NCBI GenBank assembly: GCA_021292105.1
Contig: CM037870.1
Coordinates: 68,427,260 to 68,491,259 of the forward strand
DNA: 64,000 bases
Source of the DNA: Anadara kagoshimensis
Lineage: Eukaryota > Mollusca > Bivalvia > Arcoida > Arcidae
Direction: 5' to 3'
The translations under genes were made by a program, and so were the position numbers. Position 1 is the first letter of the stretch; every line of letters begins with the position of its first letter. Below the pieces are notes generated by a model. The model saw nothing but the letters and a program-made list of their open reading frames with translations, had not been told where the DNA came from and searched no databases. Below, piece by piece: positions 23,865 through 37,756 of this stretch.

Positions 23865-24425
23865 CAGGGCTCAAATTAGATTTTGAAACAGGGAGAAGTG
23901 ACTTCACCCTCAGCCAAGATTAGGGAGAAGTTTTTCAAAACAGGGAGAAGTTTTTCCGCCGCGAGGGAAATTTACATAGCGACGCATGTTCCCAATATGT
24001 TTGACTTTAAATGGGAGTATCCCTACAGAAGACTTGAATATTACATAAATTGTAATATTACTTATTGAATCCAAATAAATCATAATATAAATTTCTTCAT
24101 AATTATCTTTTTTTTTTTTTTTTTTTTTTTTTTGCTATGTGCAGAATTATTATATGTATAAGCTTGGTGTAGCAATACTGAAAATAATTAAAAAAATTAT
24201 TATACTTAATTTTCTTTTTTCTTTTTTTTATTTTGTTATTTAAAAGCTATTTAAATTATGCTCTTTTTTGAAGCAAAATGCATTGATCATATCACATCAC
24301 TAAATGTCTTAATTTCAATGTAAATGTGAAATACGTGTACAATTTTCTTTAAAACATTTTTTTATTTTTAAAAAAATCATGTAAAGATTAACAACATATT
24401 AAGAAGTAAAACTAATAAATGAAAA

Positions 24426-24456
<31 letters not shown>

Positions 24457-25050
24457 AAAAAAATACATGCACCATTATTTTTGAGTTATCCCCCTTGTCA
24501 ACATGGTTTATCAATAGCAACAAACATGGCTGCTGTGTCTGACTCCCAATTTTTAGAGATGATACTACTCATTTGCAATCATTCTATCAGAAAATGCTTT
24601 TATTTATGGATTCCTTTGTGAAAAGGCAACATTCTTTGAGGGTTTGTTATTTATTAAATTTCATACAAAAAACGATCTACTATTTTGTTCAATACATCCC
24701 CCCCCCCCCCCCCCCCCCGTTTATATACTGGGGTACAGACGTTTTTTATGGCAAATATCCGAGGTTTTTCACCAAGATGGCTTTTAATTACATCAGTCAA
24801 CAGGTTGATGAATCCATGATATGCATGGATGATCTCAGTTTAAGCTAATTATCGGATTAAAACACCTGGATATATCGGGAGTTACCTGTGTTTACCGTTG
24901 AATGTGTGTAATACATAGGAGGCGCCTTAGGGGTTAAATACACTTGTCAAAACTTAGGGCGACTAGAACTTCGCTTTTGGGACAGTTTAGGGCGAAGTTT
25001 TTGGAAACAGGCGAAGATATCGCCCAACTTCGCCCTTATTTTGAGCCCTG
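23865..25050. mobile_element. DNA transposon remnant, hAT-like ends
   Basis: The left end CAGGGCTCAAATTAG matches the right end, read inwards, CAGGGCTCAAAATAAG. AACCAA flanks both sides (23859-23864 and 25051-25056). The interior is low in complexity: a poly-T run near 24109-24133, an (AAAT)n run at 24424-24456 and a C run at 24698-24718. Pieces with GGGAGAAGT and GGCGAAGTTTTTGG are repeated near both ends. There is no transposase ORF. Confidence 0.65.
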
Positions 25051-25139
25051 AACCAAGTAACATGGACAGTCAGTCGTTTCTTGGTTATTATCAGAAACCA
25101 AGTAACATGGACAGTCAGTCATTTTTTGGTTATTATCAG
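25051..25139. repeat. 45-bp duplication, two copies
   Basis: AACCAAGTAACATGGACAGT and the bases that follow, to TTATCAG, occur twice in a row. The first copy starts exactly at the end of the hAT-like element. Confidence 0.85.
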
Positions 25140-27829
25140 GTAATTTTTGTCAGGTTTTTAGGCTGACTGAGATTGAAGCTAATTTTATGACAGTTTTATT
25201 TTAAATGTAAATAAATGAGACAAACAGTTAGAATTAAGAGTTCTTTATTTATCAACCTGACGGACAGTGTTTAATGTTAGCCGGTCTGTAATAAATCTCC
25301 AACTAACAATCACTGTTTGTAGTCCATCTACTTAATTTGGTGTGATAAAGAGGTTTGACAGTAAACTTGAAAATACTTCTATAGAAAGATGTAAAAAACT
25401 TCAAAATGTATATGAAGCTTTCAGCAAAGTAATTACTGGTATTTGGAATTTTATGAAGATTTTCATTAATAATGTGCAATGTTATAAACCCAAACTTTCA
25501 GATGGGTAAGATTTTATCACCAAGAGTAAAGTAATTGGATAGTAAATTTGAAGGTCAAGGTAATTGACATCAAAGCTAGGTTTCCATAAATTTAAAAGAA
25601 TTAGTAGCCAAATTTCCAAAATTGTGAAAATATAGTCCTTTTTAAAGTATTTTTCCACAAATTTGCTAAAATAGGTTACTTTTTGAAAGAATTCCTCAGA
25701 AATTAGTAGCCAATGGCGATTTGGCTACAGGAATGGAAACATAGTCAAAGAGTACATATATGTACAAATTACAAAAACAATAGAGATCATATACATACCT
25801 CTTACACATTGATTGTACAATATTAATATTGCTTGCAATATAAAACAAAGTTGTATTTTACATTTGTGTATTTAATTATCTGTAATTTATTTTATTCTAA
25901 TATCTCCTGACTGAAATGATTTAAATTTCTTTATTTTACAACAAATATATTCAGAAGTTTGTGTGGTATTATTGATGAACTGACATTATAGATGGCTTAT
26001 CCTGACATTATAGATGGCTTATCCTGACATTATAGATGGCTAATCCCACCAGACTCTACAAATGGTTGTAGATGATGAACTGGGCTTGTTAAAAAAAATT
26101 CAAAGATTGTTTGGTACTATCAAATGTGAATAATATATTAAAATGCATGTAATTTCATTCCACGTTGTCTGGGAGAGTTACTCCCCTTTAATTGATAGCT
26201 AGAACTTGAATGATCATAGCAGTTTAATTAGTTAACTATTCTCGTTGTTATGGATGTTTAATGATGTTACAATCATTAGTCTGTAACCGAATTGTCAGGT
26301 CAGTTTATTTATGTGTAGAACTACTTTGTTCTGCTATTATTATTTATGATGTTAAAGTAATATATGCATAAAAATAAACGCTAATCAATACAGACGAATA
26401 TTTTCTACAACTAATTTGTTTTTTAAGTAAAATAAAACTATGTAAATGTTTCCTTGGTCTGCATGAATAAATTGACGTGGCATTTGATATACTCATTAAG
26501 AATAACATAATTTCAATTCAGATTTAGGGTAATTTATAGAAGCTTGTTAGTGCAAGTTGTGAAAATATTTATTATCTGAGAAAATATTTTATCTTCCGAC
26601 CGCAACTTAACAGACTTTCGTAGTAATAGCATCGTTTAGGGGCATCCCGAAAAAAAATTCTTGTCATTAATATCAAACAGTTGTCACAGCCACTACTATG
26701 TTGATTTAAATGTTCCCCAATAAGTTTAATCAACCCCGTTCATCCTGAAACTGCCGTCTGTCTCACATGTTACCTGACGTTATTGTTCTACAAGACTCAG
26801 ACCAACATGTTGGGTAGCTTGCTTGCCGTCAACGCAATAGTCAAGATTTAGCTTGTATGTTTGTACGGTTTGAAGATGAAACGGTACAGACCTGGCTGCA
26901 ACATGTGAAATCTGAAAACATATTCAATATACCACGGTCAACTTCCCCGAAAAACAATAATTTGGACGTGTTGTCGTGTTTCTTCGTCAAAAATAAGTTA
27001 TTTTTTAAAATACAATTACTCACCTATCCGATCAAGGTAAAATGTCGTGTATAATTTGGATTGTCCATTGTAAACTGTAATGTTTTCTTCCAATTGGTAA
27101 TAAACACATATATGTAAAATGTTTTATACGAAATGCCATGTGAGCTTATGACATCACACAACATATACTCGTGTGTGCGTCCGCTTTTTCAACCACCCTG
27201 AAACTATTAGACCGATATTAATTTCACGAGAAGGTTAATTGGACAGACGCTTTTCAAGTTTGTACTTATGGCTTGCCGTAGCTATAGAAAGTACTGCAAA
27301 AACTCCTAAACTCTAAAACCGAAATTTGTTGGCGAAACTGATTTGATTTTAATGTTCGCCAGAGTCTTAATCATTCGCACAAAACGTGAAATTCCGTCAA
27401 ATTAGGTCAAGGCCAAAGGTCAGTTCCTTAGCAATCAGTAGAAAAGTCCTTAGCAACCATAAGTTTAAATCAATGATTCAGAAGTCATTAGGTCATATCA
27501 TATGCAAAAATATTTTGATACTATCATTTCAAGTCATACACTTTATGCCCTTAACACTTGAGTAAATTATATTGATGATATTTAGGTAACAAAAACCGCT
27601 GTATGTCACTTTTTAAAATTTTGATCCAATTTATTTTCGCATTGATTTGCAAATGAATTACGACTTTATTTAAATATTGCAATGTAATTTGTGTTCATTT
27701 AAATGCCAACATAAAATCATCAATACATTTACTGAAAGTTAATTGGAAATGTTTACAGAGATATATTATCTCACACAAACTTTTTGTTTTCATTATCATG
27801 ATATGAGTGCATGTGATAATAATTATTCA
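25140..27829. other. Intergenic, AT-rich
   Basis: A 22-bp unit (GACATTATAGATGGCTTATC) is tandemly repeated three times at about 25984-26045. The ORF pair at 26841-27054 has no recognisable motif. Nothing else is supported. Confidence 0.5.
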
Positions 27830-28142
27830 TATGCCAGATGTGCATTTAGGCCCATGCCCCATTGGAAGGAAAGTGTCGATCGGCAGTGGTAACAAATCTG
27901 AACCGACGAAAACAATATATAACATTACAAGTAAAAACATGCTGACCACTCGACGGTATAATAATAAAGATTCATTGAATCGAAGGGATCAGTTCTGGAA
28001 TGATGTAGGGAACCCAGAGTGTTCGGAGAACAAGGGACAGACAAACTCTGTCTAAGCGGGACTTGATCCTGAACCTTAAGGATGAGAATTAGACTACTCA
28101 CTCACCGAGGAGGCTCGCTAATTGCTACTGCGCTAATTATCT
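27830..28142 (-). mobile_element. Candidate tRNA-derived SINE
   Basis: Read on the minus strand, the right end has a box-A-like TTAGCGCAGTAGCAA and, about 50 bases on, a box-B-like AAGGTTCAGGATCAAGTCCC. A non-coding body follows to about 27830. This fits a decayed tRNA head joined to a SINE body. The short + ORF 27807-28055 crosses it and is not taken as a gene. Confidence 0.35.
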
Positions 28143-29209
28143 CACATTACAACGATTTTGTTTGAATATTTTAAAGAAATAATGACAGCTTCAGGATGCA
28201 GACATTTTAGCACAACGATTTTGATCCATTTTATGTTTTAGAATTAAAAAAAGACAAAAATTTCAATTGATTTAAGCGAACATGTTATCAACCACTTAAA
28301 CCAGTTTATATATTAGTTTTACAGTAACTGGTATCGCCGGTATGCAATAGGCGCTCGTTGAAGCACCAGTTTGAAAGTCCACCTACTATACGTAAATGGC
28401 AAGCAGCTAGTCGAGGGTTGACCATACCATCTGTAAGCCTTTTTGGAAATTTGAACACGCCTCCAGATCCATCTTATATATTCTTCATATTGGTAAACAT
28501 TTCAATAGCTTGTCATATGATGTTGTAACTTGGGCGGGGATAAATGCAAAGTGCACCTGTATAGATGCATATTCCGCCAGAACGCATAAATTGTAAGATT
28601 GTTACATAACAATTAACAACAAATCGCCGAAATCGTCCATGAAAAAGTTGTATACAACCGGAAAACATTTGGTGTCTATATGTCATCTCGCACAGAAGTC
28701 GATGTTCTCCAACTAGGTTATGTAATCTTTACTGCAAATGTGGCCTCGCTTTCCCTTTTGGCACCCAAACTATGATATAACTATGTATTTTGTCGCCTCG
28801 TTTTGCCTTTCAGTGCCTAAACTATAATAATTAATGTATTTTGGTCCTTTGGACACATGGTGTAATCGATTCCCTCCCGAAACCGGAAAAATAAAGAAAC
28901 AACATCATGTCCAGATAGAAAAAATTACGACACATACATTGTTTATTAGCGACCCCAAATTGTCGTCCTTAACATCCACTTCCATAGTCACAAACATGTA
29001 CTAGTACATAAAAAAATAAACTCATTCATTCCAAACAGTGCATATGCTATTTCAATATTACCTTTTTATGCCACAAATCCTTCCACTTGTTTTAGTACCC
29101 CAATAATGTTTATCTTTTGACAGGTTTTGAAAAGCGATCAAATAGCCAATTTTCTTCTGCTAGACACTGACATCTGTTGGAAAGAATTAATAGTGTTGTA
29201 CTCCCCAGA
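28143..29209. other. Intergenic, no feature seen
   Basis: I see no ORF of interest and no strong repeat. Confidence 0.5.
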
Positions 29210-30237
29210 TAAGTATTGTGCTGTTGAGTTCATTCTTATACTGTTCAGTTAGATGTTGACCTGTTGAGTTGCGAGCTTTATTGTTAAGATCATTTTTGTA
29301 CTGTTAAGTTTAGTGCGGTATTGTTGAGTTCAGTGTTGTGCTGTTCAGTTAGATGTTGAACTAGTGATTTCAGTGTTGTATTGTTGCGTTCAGTGTCTCA
29401 CTGTTGAGTTTAGTGTTGTATTGTTGAGTTCAGTGTTGTATTGTTTGGTCCGGTGTTGTATTGTTGAGTTCAATGTTGCATTGTTGAGTTCAGTGCTGTA
29501 CTACTGAGTTCGGCGTTGTATTGTTGAGTTCAGTGTTGTACCGTTGAGGTCAGTGCTGTACTACTGAGTTCGGTGTTGCATTGTTGAGTTCAGTGTTGTA
29601 CCGTTGAGTTCGGTGTTGTATTGTCGAGTTTAGTGCTGTACTACTGAGTTTGGTGTTGTATAATTGAGTTCAGTGTTGTACTACTGAGTCCGGTGTTGTA
29701 TTGTTTGGTTCGATGTTGTACTGTTGAGTTCAGTGTTGTACTGTTGAGTTCAGTGTTGTGTTGTTTGGTTCGATGTTGTGATGTTGAGTTCATTGTTGTA
29801 CTGTTGAGTTCAGTGTTGTACTGTTGAGTTCAGTGTTGTACTGTTTAATTAGGTGTTGTACTGTTTAATTAGGTGTTGTACTGTTAAATTAGGTGTTGTA
29901 CTGTTCAGTTATTTATATGTTGGAGGTAAGTGTTACCTTGAAGTAGATATTGGACCGTTTATTTATAAGTTAAGTGCTGTACTTATGAGTTCAATGTTGC
30001 ATTGTTGAGTTCAGTGTTGTGCCGTTGAGTTCGGTGTTGTATTGATGATTTCAGTGCTGTACTATACTGAGTTCAGTGTTGTGCTACTGAGTCCAGTGTT
30101 GTATTGTTGATTTCAGTGCTGTACTATACTGAGTTCAGTGTTGTGCTACTGAGTTTAGTGTTGTATTGTAGAGTTTAGTGCTGTACTGCTGACTTCAGTG
30201 TTGTATTATTGAGTTAGTGCTGTACTGTTGCGTTAGG
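29210..30237. repeat. 20-bp minisatellite, degenerate
   Basis: About 1 kb is built from variants of a 20-base unit TTGAGTTCAGTGTTGTATTG, with point changes in most copies. No reading frame is kept open. Confidence 0.9.
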
Positions 30238-30242
30238 TTTTT

Positions 30243-30420
30243 ACGGAAGCCGTGAGGGGACCTTCTGACTTTGGTTTTGCCATTAAATGGTTTGGTTTTA
30301 TCAAATTATTTGAATTTATCATTACACGATTTTGTTTTATCTTTATATGGTTTGGTTTTATCATAATATAATTTAAGAAATCAGAAGTGAGAAGTCAGAA
30401 GGTCCCCTCACGGCTTCCGT
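30243..30420. mobile_element. 178-bp hairpin element with perfect 29-bp inverted ends
   Basis: The left arm 30243-30271 (starting ACGGAAGCCGTGAGGGGACC) is the exact complement of 30392-30420. The interior repeats TGGTTTTATCA three times. The minisatellite-like sequence resumes just after it (TTGTATTGTTGATTTCGG), so it interrupts the end of the array. Confidence 0.75.
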
Positions 30421-30875
30421 TGGTTTTGTATTGTTGATTTCGGTTCAATAATACTTAACTAACAGATGTGGTAGCAAGTTTTAAAACCAGTTACTTACTC
30501 GTGCCTTCGGACACAGTGGCTTACATGGTACTATTTACTGATGTGTTACATAAATAGACCTTATAGAATAGTTTTTGTAGTTCAAATACAGGCCAGTATG
30601 ACAATGATGTGCTATATATAAACAACCGTGTTAATTACTAAGATTCCCTGTAGCTTCAGATCGTATAACTGTAAATGTATTCATTTAGCTTGTACAAATT
30701 TAAGCGGAAATTCTCAGTTTGTAATTAAATTGACGCGGGCGTTAATCTCATACAATGATATCTTATATATTTTATCTGGATTTAAAATAGCACTACTGTA
30801 TGATCATATGATATATAATAGAACACTCTTAAAATGAATACACGCTTACAGTACCAAAAAAATTATAAATAAAAA
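30421..30875. other. Spacer between minisatellite and satellite
   Basis: This is AT-rich sequence; the ORF 30628-30837 has no motif. Confidence 0.5.
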
Positions 30876-33800
30876 GGACCGTAATGAGACTACTGGTAAT
30901 AAACTGGACTCCTTTATTCTTACAATAACAAGCGAACGAGAAGGACCGTAATGAGACTACTGGTGATAAACTTGTCTCCTTTATTCTTACAATAAAAAGC
31001 GAACGAGAAGGACCGTAATGAGACTACTGGTAATACACTTGTCTCCTTTATTCTTACAATAAAAAGCGAACGAGAAGGACCGTAATGAGACTACTGGTAA
31101 TAAACTTGTCTCCTTTATTCTTACAATAAAAGCGAACGAGAAGGACCGTAATGAGACTACTGGTAATAAACTTGTCTCTTTATTCTTACAATAAAAAGCG
31201 AGCGAGAAGGACCGTAATGAGACTACTGGTAATAACTTGTCTCCTTTATTCTTACAATAAAAGCGAACGAGAAGGACCGTAATGAGACTACTGGTAATAA
31301 ACTTGTCTCCTTTATTCTTACAATAACAAGCGAACGAGAAGGACCGTAATGAGATTACTGGTAATAAACTTGTCTCCTTTATTCTTACAAAAAAAGCGAC
31401 GAGAAGGACCGTAATGAGATTACTGGTAATAACTTGTCTCTTTATTCTTACAATAACAAGCGAACGAGAAGGACCGTAATGAGACTACTGGTAATAAACT
31501 TGTCTCCTTTATTCTTACAATAACAAGCGAACGAGAAGGACGTAATGAGACTACTGGTAATAAACTTGTCTCCTTTATTCTTACAATAACAAGCGAACGA
31601 GAAGGACCGTAATGAGACTACTGGTAATAACTTGTCTCCTTTATTCTTACAATAACAAGCGAACGAGAAGGACCGTAATGAGACTACTGGTAATACTTGT
31701 CTCCTTTATTCTACAATAACAAGCGAACGAGAAGGACCGTAATGAGACTACTGGTAATAAACTTGTCTCCTTTATTCTTACAATAACAAGCGAACGAGAA
31801 GGACCGTAATGAGATTACTGGTAATAAACTTGTCTCCTTTATTCTTACAATAACAAGCGAACGAGAAGGACCGTAATGAGATTACTGGTAATAACTTGTC
31901 TCTTTATTCTTACAATAACAAGCGAACGAGAAGGACCGTAATGAGACTACTGGTAATAAACTTGTCTCCTTTATTCTTACAATAACAAGCGAACGAGAAG
32001 GACGTAATGAGACTACTGGTAATAAACTTGTCTCCTTTATTCTTACAATAAAAAGCGACGAGAAGGACGTAATGAGATTACTGGTAATAAACTTGTCTCC
32101 TTTATTCTTACAATAACAAGCGAACGAGAAGGACCGTAATGAGACTACTGGTAATAAACTTGTCTCCTTTATTCTTACAATAACAAGCGAACGAGAAGGA
32201 CCGTAATGAGACTACTGGTAATAAACTTGTCTCCTTTATTCTTACAATAACAAGCGAACGAGAAGGACGTAATGAGACTACTGGTAATAAACTTGTCTCC
32301 TTTATTCTTACAATAACAAGCGAACGAGAAGGACCGTAATGAGACTACTGGTAATAAACTTGTCTCCTTTATTCTTACAATAACAAGCGAACGAGAAGGA
32401 CCGTAATGAGACTACTGGTAATAAACTTGTCTCCTTTATTCTTACAATAACAAGCGAACGAGAAGGACCGTAATGAGACTACTGGTAATAAACTTGTCTC
32501 CTTTATTCTTACAATAACAAGCGAACGAGAAGGACCGTAATGAGACTACTGGTAATAAACTTGTTCTTTATTCTTACAATAACAAGCGAACGAGAAGGAC
32601 CGTAATGAGACTACTGGTAATAAACTTGTCTCCTTTATTCTTACAATAACAAGCGAACGAGAAGGACCGTAATGAGACTACTGGTAATAAACTTGTCTCC
32701 TTTATTCTTACAATAACAAGCGAACGAGAAGGACGTAATGAGACTACTGGTAATAAACTTGTCTCCTTTATTCTTACAATAACAAGCGAACGAGAAGGAC
32801 CGTAATGAGACTACTGGTAATAAACTTGTCTCCTTTATTCTTACAATAACAAGCGAACGAGAAGGACCGTAATGAGACTACTGGTAATAAACTTGTCTCC
32901 TTTATTCTTACAATAACAAGCGAACGAGAAGGACCGTAATGAGACTACTGGTAATAAACTTGTCTCCTTTATTCTTACAATAACAAGCGAACGAGAAGGA
33001 CCGTAATGAGACTACTGGTAATAAACTTGTCTCCTTTATTCTTACAAAAACAAGCGAACGAGAAGGACCGTAATGAGATTACTGGTAATACACTTGTCTT
33101 CTTTATTCTTACAATAACAAGCGAACGAGAAGGACCGTAATGAGACTACTGGTAATAAACTTGTCTCCTTTATTCTTACAATAACAAGCGAACGAGAAGG
33201 ACCGTAATGAGACTACTGGTGATAAACTTGTCTCCTTTATTCTTACAAAAACAAGCGAATGAGAAGGACCGTAATGAGACTACTGGTAATAAACTTGTCT
33301 CCTTTATTCTTACAATAACAAGCGAACGAGAAGGACCGTAATGAGACTACTGGTAATAAACTCGTCTCCTTTATTGTTACAATAACAAGCGAACGAGAAG
33401 GACCGTAATGAGACTACTGGTAATAAACTTGTCTCCTTTATTCTTACAATAACAAGCGAACGAGAAGGACCGTAATGAGACTACTGGTGAAACTTGTCTC
33501 TTTATTCTTACAATAACAAGCGAACGAGAAGGACCGTAATGAGACTACTGGTAATAAACTTGTCTCCTTTATTCTTACAATAACAAGCGAACGAGAAGGA
33601 CCGTAATGAGACTACTGTGATAAACTTGTCTCCTTTATTCTTACAATAACAAGCGAACGAGAAGGACCGTAATGAGACTACTGGTAATAAACTTGTCTCC
33701 TTTATTCTTACAATAACAAGCGAATGAGAAGGACCGTAATGAGACTACTGGTAATACACTTGTCTCCTTTATTCTTACAATAACAAGCGAACGAGAAGGA

Positions 33801-36256
33801 CCGTAATGAGACTACTGGTAATAAACTGGACTCCTTTATTCTTACAATAACAAGCGAACGAGAAGGACCGTAATGAGACTACTGGTAATAAACTTGTCTC
33901 CTTTATTCTTACAATAACAAGCGAACGAGAAGGACCGTAATGAGACTACTGGTAATAAACTTGTCTCCTTTATTGTTACAATAACAAGCGAACGAGAAGG
34001 ACCGTAATGAGACTACTGGTGATAAACTTGTCTCCTTTATTCTTACAATAACAAGCGAACGAGAAGGACCGTAATGAGACTACTGGTGATAAACTTGTCT
34101 CCTTTATTCTTACAATAACAAGCGAACGAGAAGGACCGTAATGAGACTACTGGTAATAAACTTGTCTCCTTTATTCTTACAATAACAAGCGAACGAGAAG
34201 GACCGTAATGAGACTACTGGTAATAAACTTGTCTCCTTTATTCTTACAATAACAAGCGAACGAGAAGGACCGTAATGAGACTACTGGTAATAAACTTGTC
34301 TCCTTTATTCTTACAATAACAAGCGAACGAGAAGGACCGTAATGAGACTACTGGTAATAAACTTGTCTCCTTTATTCTTACAATAACAAGCGAACGAGAA
34401 GGACCGTAATGAGACTACTGGTAATAAACTTGTCTCCTTTATTCTTACAATAACAAGCGAAAGAGAAGGACCGTAATGAGACTACTGGTAATAAACTTGT
34501 CTCCTTTATTCTTACAATAACAAGCGAACGAGAAGGACCGTAATGAGACTACTGGTAATAAACTTGTCTCCTTTATTCTTACAATAACAAGCGAACGAGA
34601 AGGACCGTAATGAGACTACTGGTAATAAACTTGTCTCCTTTATTCTTACAATAACAAGCGAACGAGAAGGACCGTAATGAGACTACTGGTAATAAACTTG
34701 TCTTCTTTATTCTTACAATAACAAGCGAACGAGAAGGACCGTAATGAGACTACTGGTAATAAACTTGTCTCCTTTATTCTTACAATAACAAGCGAACGAG
34801 AAGGACCGTAATGAGACTACTGGTAATAAACTTGTCTCCTTTATTCTTACAATAACAAGCGAACGAGAAGGACCGTAATGAGACTACTGGTAATAAACTT
34901 GTCTCCTTTATTCTTACAATAACAAGCGAACGAGAAGGACCGTAATGAGACTACTGGTAATAAACTTGTCTCCTTTATTCTTACAATAACAAGCGAAAGA
35001 GAAGGACCGTAATGAGACTACTGGTAATAAACTTGTCTCCTTTATTCTTACAATAACAAGCGAACGAGAAGGACCGTAATGAGACTACTGGTAATAAACT
35101 TGTCTCCTTTATTCTTACAATAACAAGCGAACGAGAAGGACCGTAATGAGACTACTGGTAATAAACTTGTCTCCTTTATTCTTACAATAACAAGCGAAAG
35201 AGAAGGACCGTAATGAGACTACTGGTAATAAACTTGTCTCCTTTATTCTTACAATAACAAGCGAACGAGAAGGACCGTAATGAGACTACTGGTAATAAAC
35301 TTGTCTCCTTTATTCTTACAATAACAAGCGAACGAGAAGGACCGTAATGAGACTACTGGTAATAAACTTGTCTCCTTTATTCTTACAATAACAAGCGAAC
35401 GAGAAGGACCGTAATGAGACTACTGGTAATAAACTTGTCTCCTTTATTCTTACAATAACAAGCGAACGAGAAGGACCGTAATGAGACTACTGGTAATAAA
35501 CTTGTCTCCTTTATTCTTACAATAACAAGCGAACGAGAAGGACCGTAATGAGATTACTGGTAATAAACTTGTCTCCTTTATTCTTACAATAACAAGCGAA
35601 CGAGAAGGACCGTAATGAGACTACTGGTAATAAACTTGTCTCCTTTATTCTTACAATAACAAGCGAACGAGAAGGACCGTAATGAGACTACTGGTAATAA
35701 ACTTGTCTCCTTTATTCTTACAATAACAAGCGAACGAGAAGGACCGTAATGAGACTACTGGTAATAAACTTGTCTCCTTTATTCTTACAATAACAAGCGA
35801 ACGAGAAGGACCGTAATGAGACTACTGGTAATAAACTTGTCTCCTTTATTCTTACAATAACAAGCGAACGAGAAGGACCGTAATGAGACTACTGGTAATA
35901 AACTTGTCTCCTTTATTCTTACAATAACAAGCGAACGAGAAGGACCGTAATGAGACTACTAGTAATAAACTTGTCTCCTTTATTCTTACAATAACAAGCG
36001 AATGAGAAGGACCGTAATGATACTTCTGGTAATAAACTTGTCTCCTTTATTCTTACAATAACAAGCGAACGAGAAGGACCGTAATGAGACTACTGGTAAT
36101 AAACTTGTCTCCTTTATTCTTACAATAACAAGCGAACGAGAAGGACCGTAATGAGACTACTGGTAATAAACTTGTCTCCTTTATTCTTACAATAACAAGC
36201 GAACGAGAAGGACTGTAATGAGACTTCTGGTAATAAACTTGTCTCCTTTATTCTTA
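30876..36256. repeat. 67-bp satellite array, about 80 copies
   Basis: The unit starts GGACCGTAATGAGACTACTG and ends AAGCGAACGAGAA. Most units after 32260 are nearly identical; the first third (30876-32260) has many one- and two-base deletions (GGACG for GGACCG, CTCTTTATT for CTCCTTTATT). Each unit contains AATAAA and TTTATT nine bases apart, a small dyad. The array shows a higher-order pattern: the order of variant units at 31341-31580 recurs at 31800-32040. It has no coding potential. Confidence 0.97.
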
Positions 36257-37590
36257 GATATACATACTTAATATTCAAAATTAAAATTAAAGTCGATATT
36301 TTTTCGTTCATTGAAATTACAGCGGTGCTTCGATGTATTATAAGTACGGGAAGTGACATCAATATAATATGCGTCTTTGAGTCTGGTCATGTGACCAGGG
36401 TTAATTTTGGGATTCCCGGGAACAAGAACAATCGGCACCCCGCTTAGTGGCGTTACGGTTACAAATCCTCTTTGACGAAACGGCGACGGTAAGTGTTGTT
36501 CTCCGACGCCAAATTACCGTGAGGGAAGGTTTTTTTTTCATTTATTGAGAAAAATGTATTTGGTCGATCTGAAATATAGCGTGGCAGTGGCGCTTACAAC
36601 ACAGTCAGATAAAATGAATTCACTTTTTTTGTAATTTTAATTGCAAACACTGATTTTTTTTTTCTTTTGTTTGTTTTGTTTTGTTTTCCGAAACATACAA
36701 TTACATGCATTTATTGATTTATGGACAACACAAACTGTTGTCAACTTATAAAAATAATTAATTCTGAAAAATTTCCGTCTCGCTGTACTTAACGTGAACT
36801 ATTTATTCACACCTATTGTGTTTCAGGTATTATGTAGGTTAGTACTTAAAAAATAGCGTGTTTCGGGCAAAAACAAATGCATCATTGAATGTTTGAGCAC
36901 TACTAAACTTTTGACCTGTTAGGTGTGTAGGTTATATACATTCATTTAAGTTATATGCGGGTAATTACTTATTAAAGACTACATATACAACATTCAACAT
37001 AATAATTGTCCATGACTTGTATTTTTTCTCATGATAAATTTGACAAAAATTTTCAATGATATCAGTGACATGATTAGACGTATCAAAATGACATCGCTCA
37101 GTTGTGATATCAAAATTAATATATATAAGTATTTTAAATATAAATCTGATATATGATCTGGTTTGTAAATTCTTCAGTAAATTCTTCAGACGAGAATCTA
37201 TTTCAAGCGGCCATGAATGCCTCAAAAAGTCAGTAAATAGTTGGCAGACCACTTTAACGCAACAAATAGTAACAAAAAGTTGGCGGACCACTTTTCGACC
37301 AAAAATAGAAAAGGGACTTTTAGTAAATCATGACGTCACAATGAAAAAAAAAAACGCCAACAGGTAGCACGCGCTGACGTCTTTGCCATGATTTGGCAAT
37401 ACACAAAACATAAAATACGGACGACGAGCAGCGTAAACGTTTTCGTCTGTGGAAACCTCAGAAGATTTCGGCATCAAAAGATGTCATAAACACATGTGTT
37501 AAACGAACAAGGAAGTATTTAAAAGAGCTTTAAAAAACCTGGCTTTACCTACTTGATGAACGTCTCCAGTTTTGCTATATACACTAAAAT
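36257..37590. other. Intergenic
   Basis: Short ORFs (36120-36362, 36965-37291, 37104-37367) lack motifs. I see no gene. Confidence 0.45.
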
Positions 37591-37756
37591 CTGAATTGAA
37601 GTGTCATATAATAAAACAATTACTGTCTTTTGATATACGGACCTGACCAAAGTAATATTCACCGAGGGCCTCGTTGAATATTACTTTGATCAGGTCCGTA
37701 TTTCATCCCACATCCACCTCATCAAAAGACAATAATTGTATAATATTTTGAATTCA
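37591..37756. mobile_element. Short foldback element
   Basis: The core is a long hairpin: ATACGGACCTGACCAAAGTA (37634 on) pairs with the end of the right arm near 37712, stem about 31 bases with few mismatches, loop near GGGC. Outer arms (ATTACTGTCTTTTGAT and ATCAAAAGACAATAAT) extend the inverted symmetry. Confidence 0.7.

Noticed and set aside
26841-27054. Overlapping ORFs on both strands, one starting MFVRFEDETVQTW
   Set aside because: They have no motif, no splice context and no repeat support; length is as expected by chance.
30876-36256. Regular 67-bp array considered as a CRISPR-like array
   Set aside because: The units are contiguous and there are no unique spacers; it is a satellite in animal DNA.
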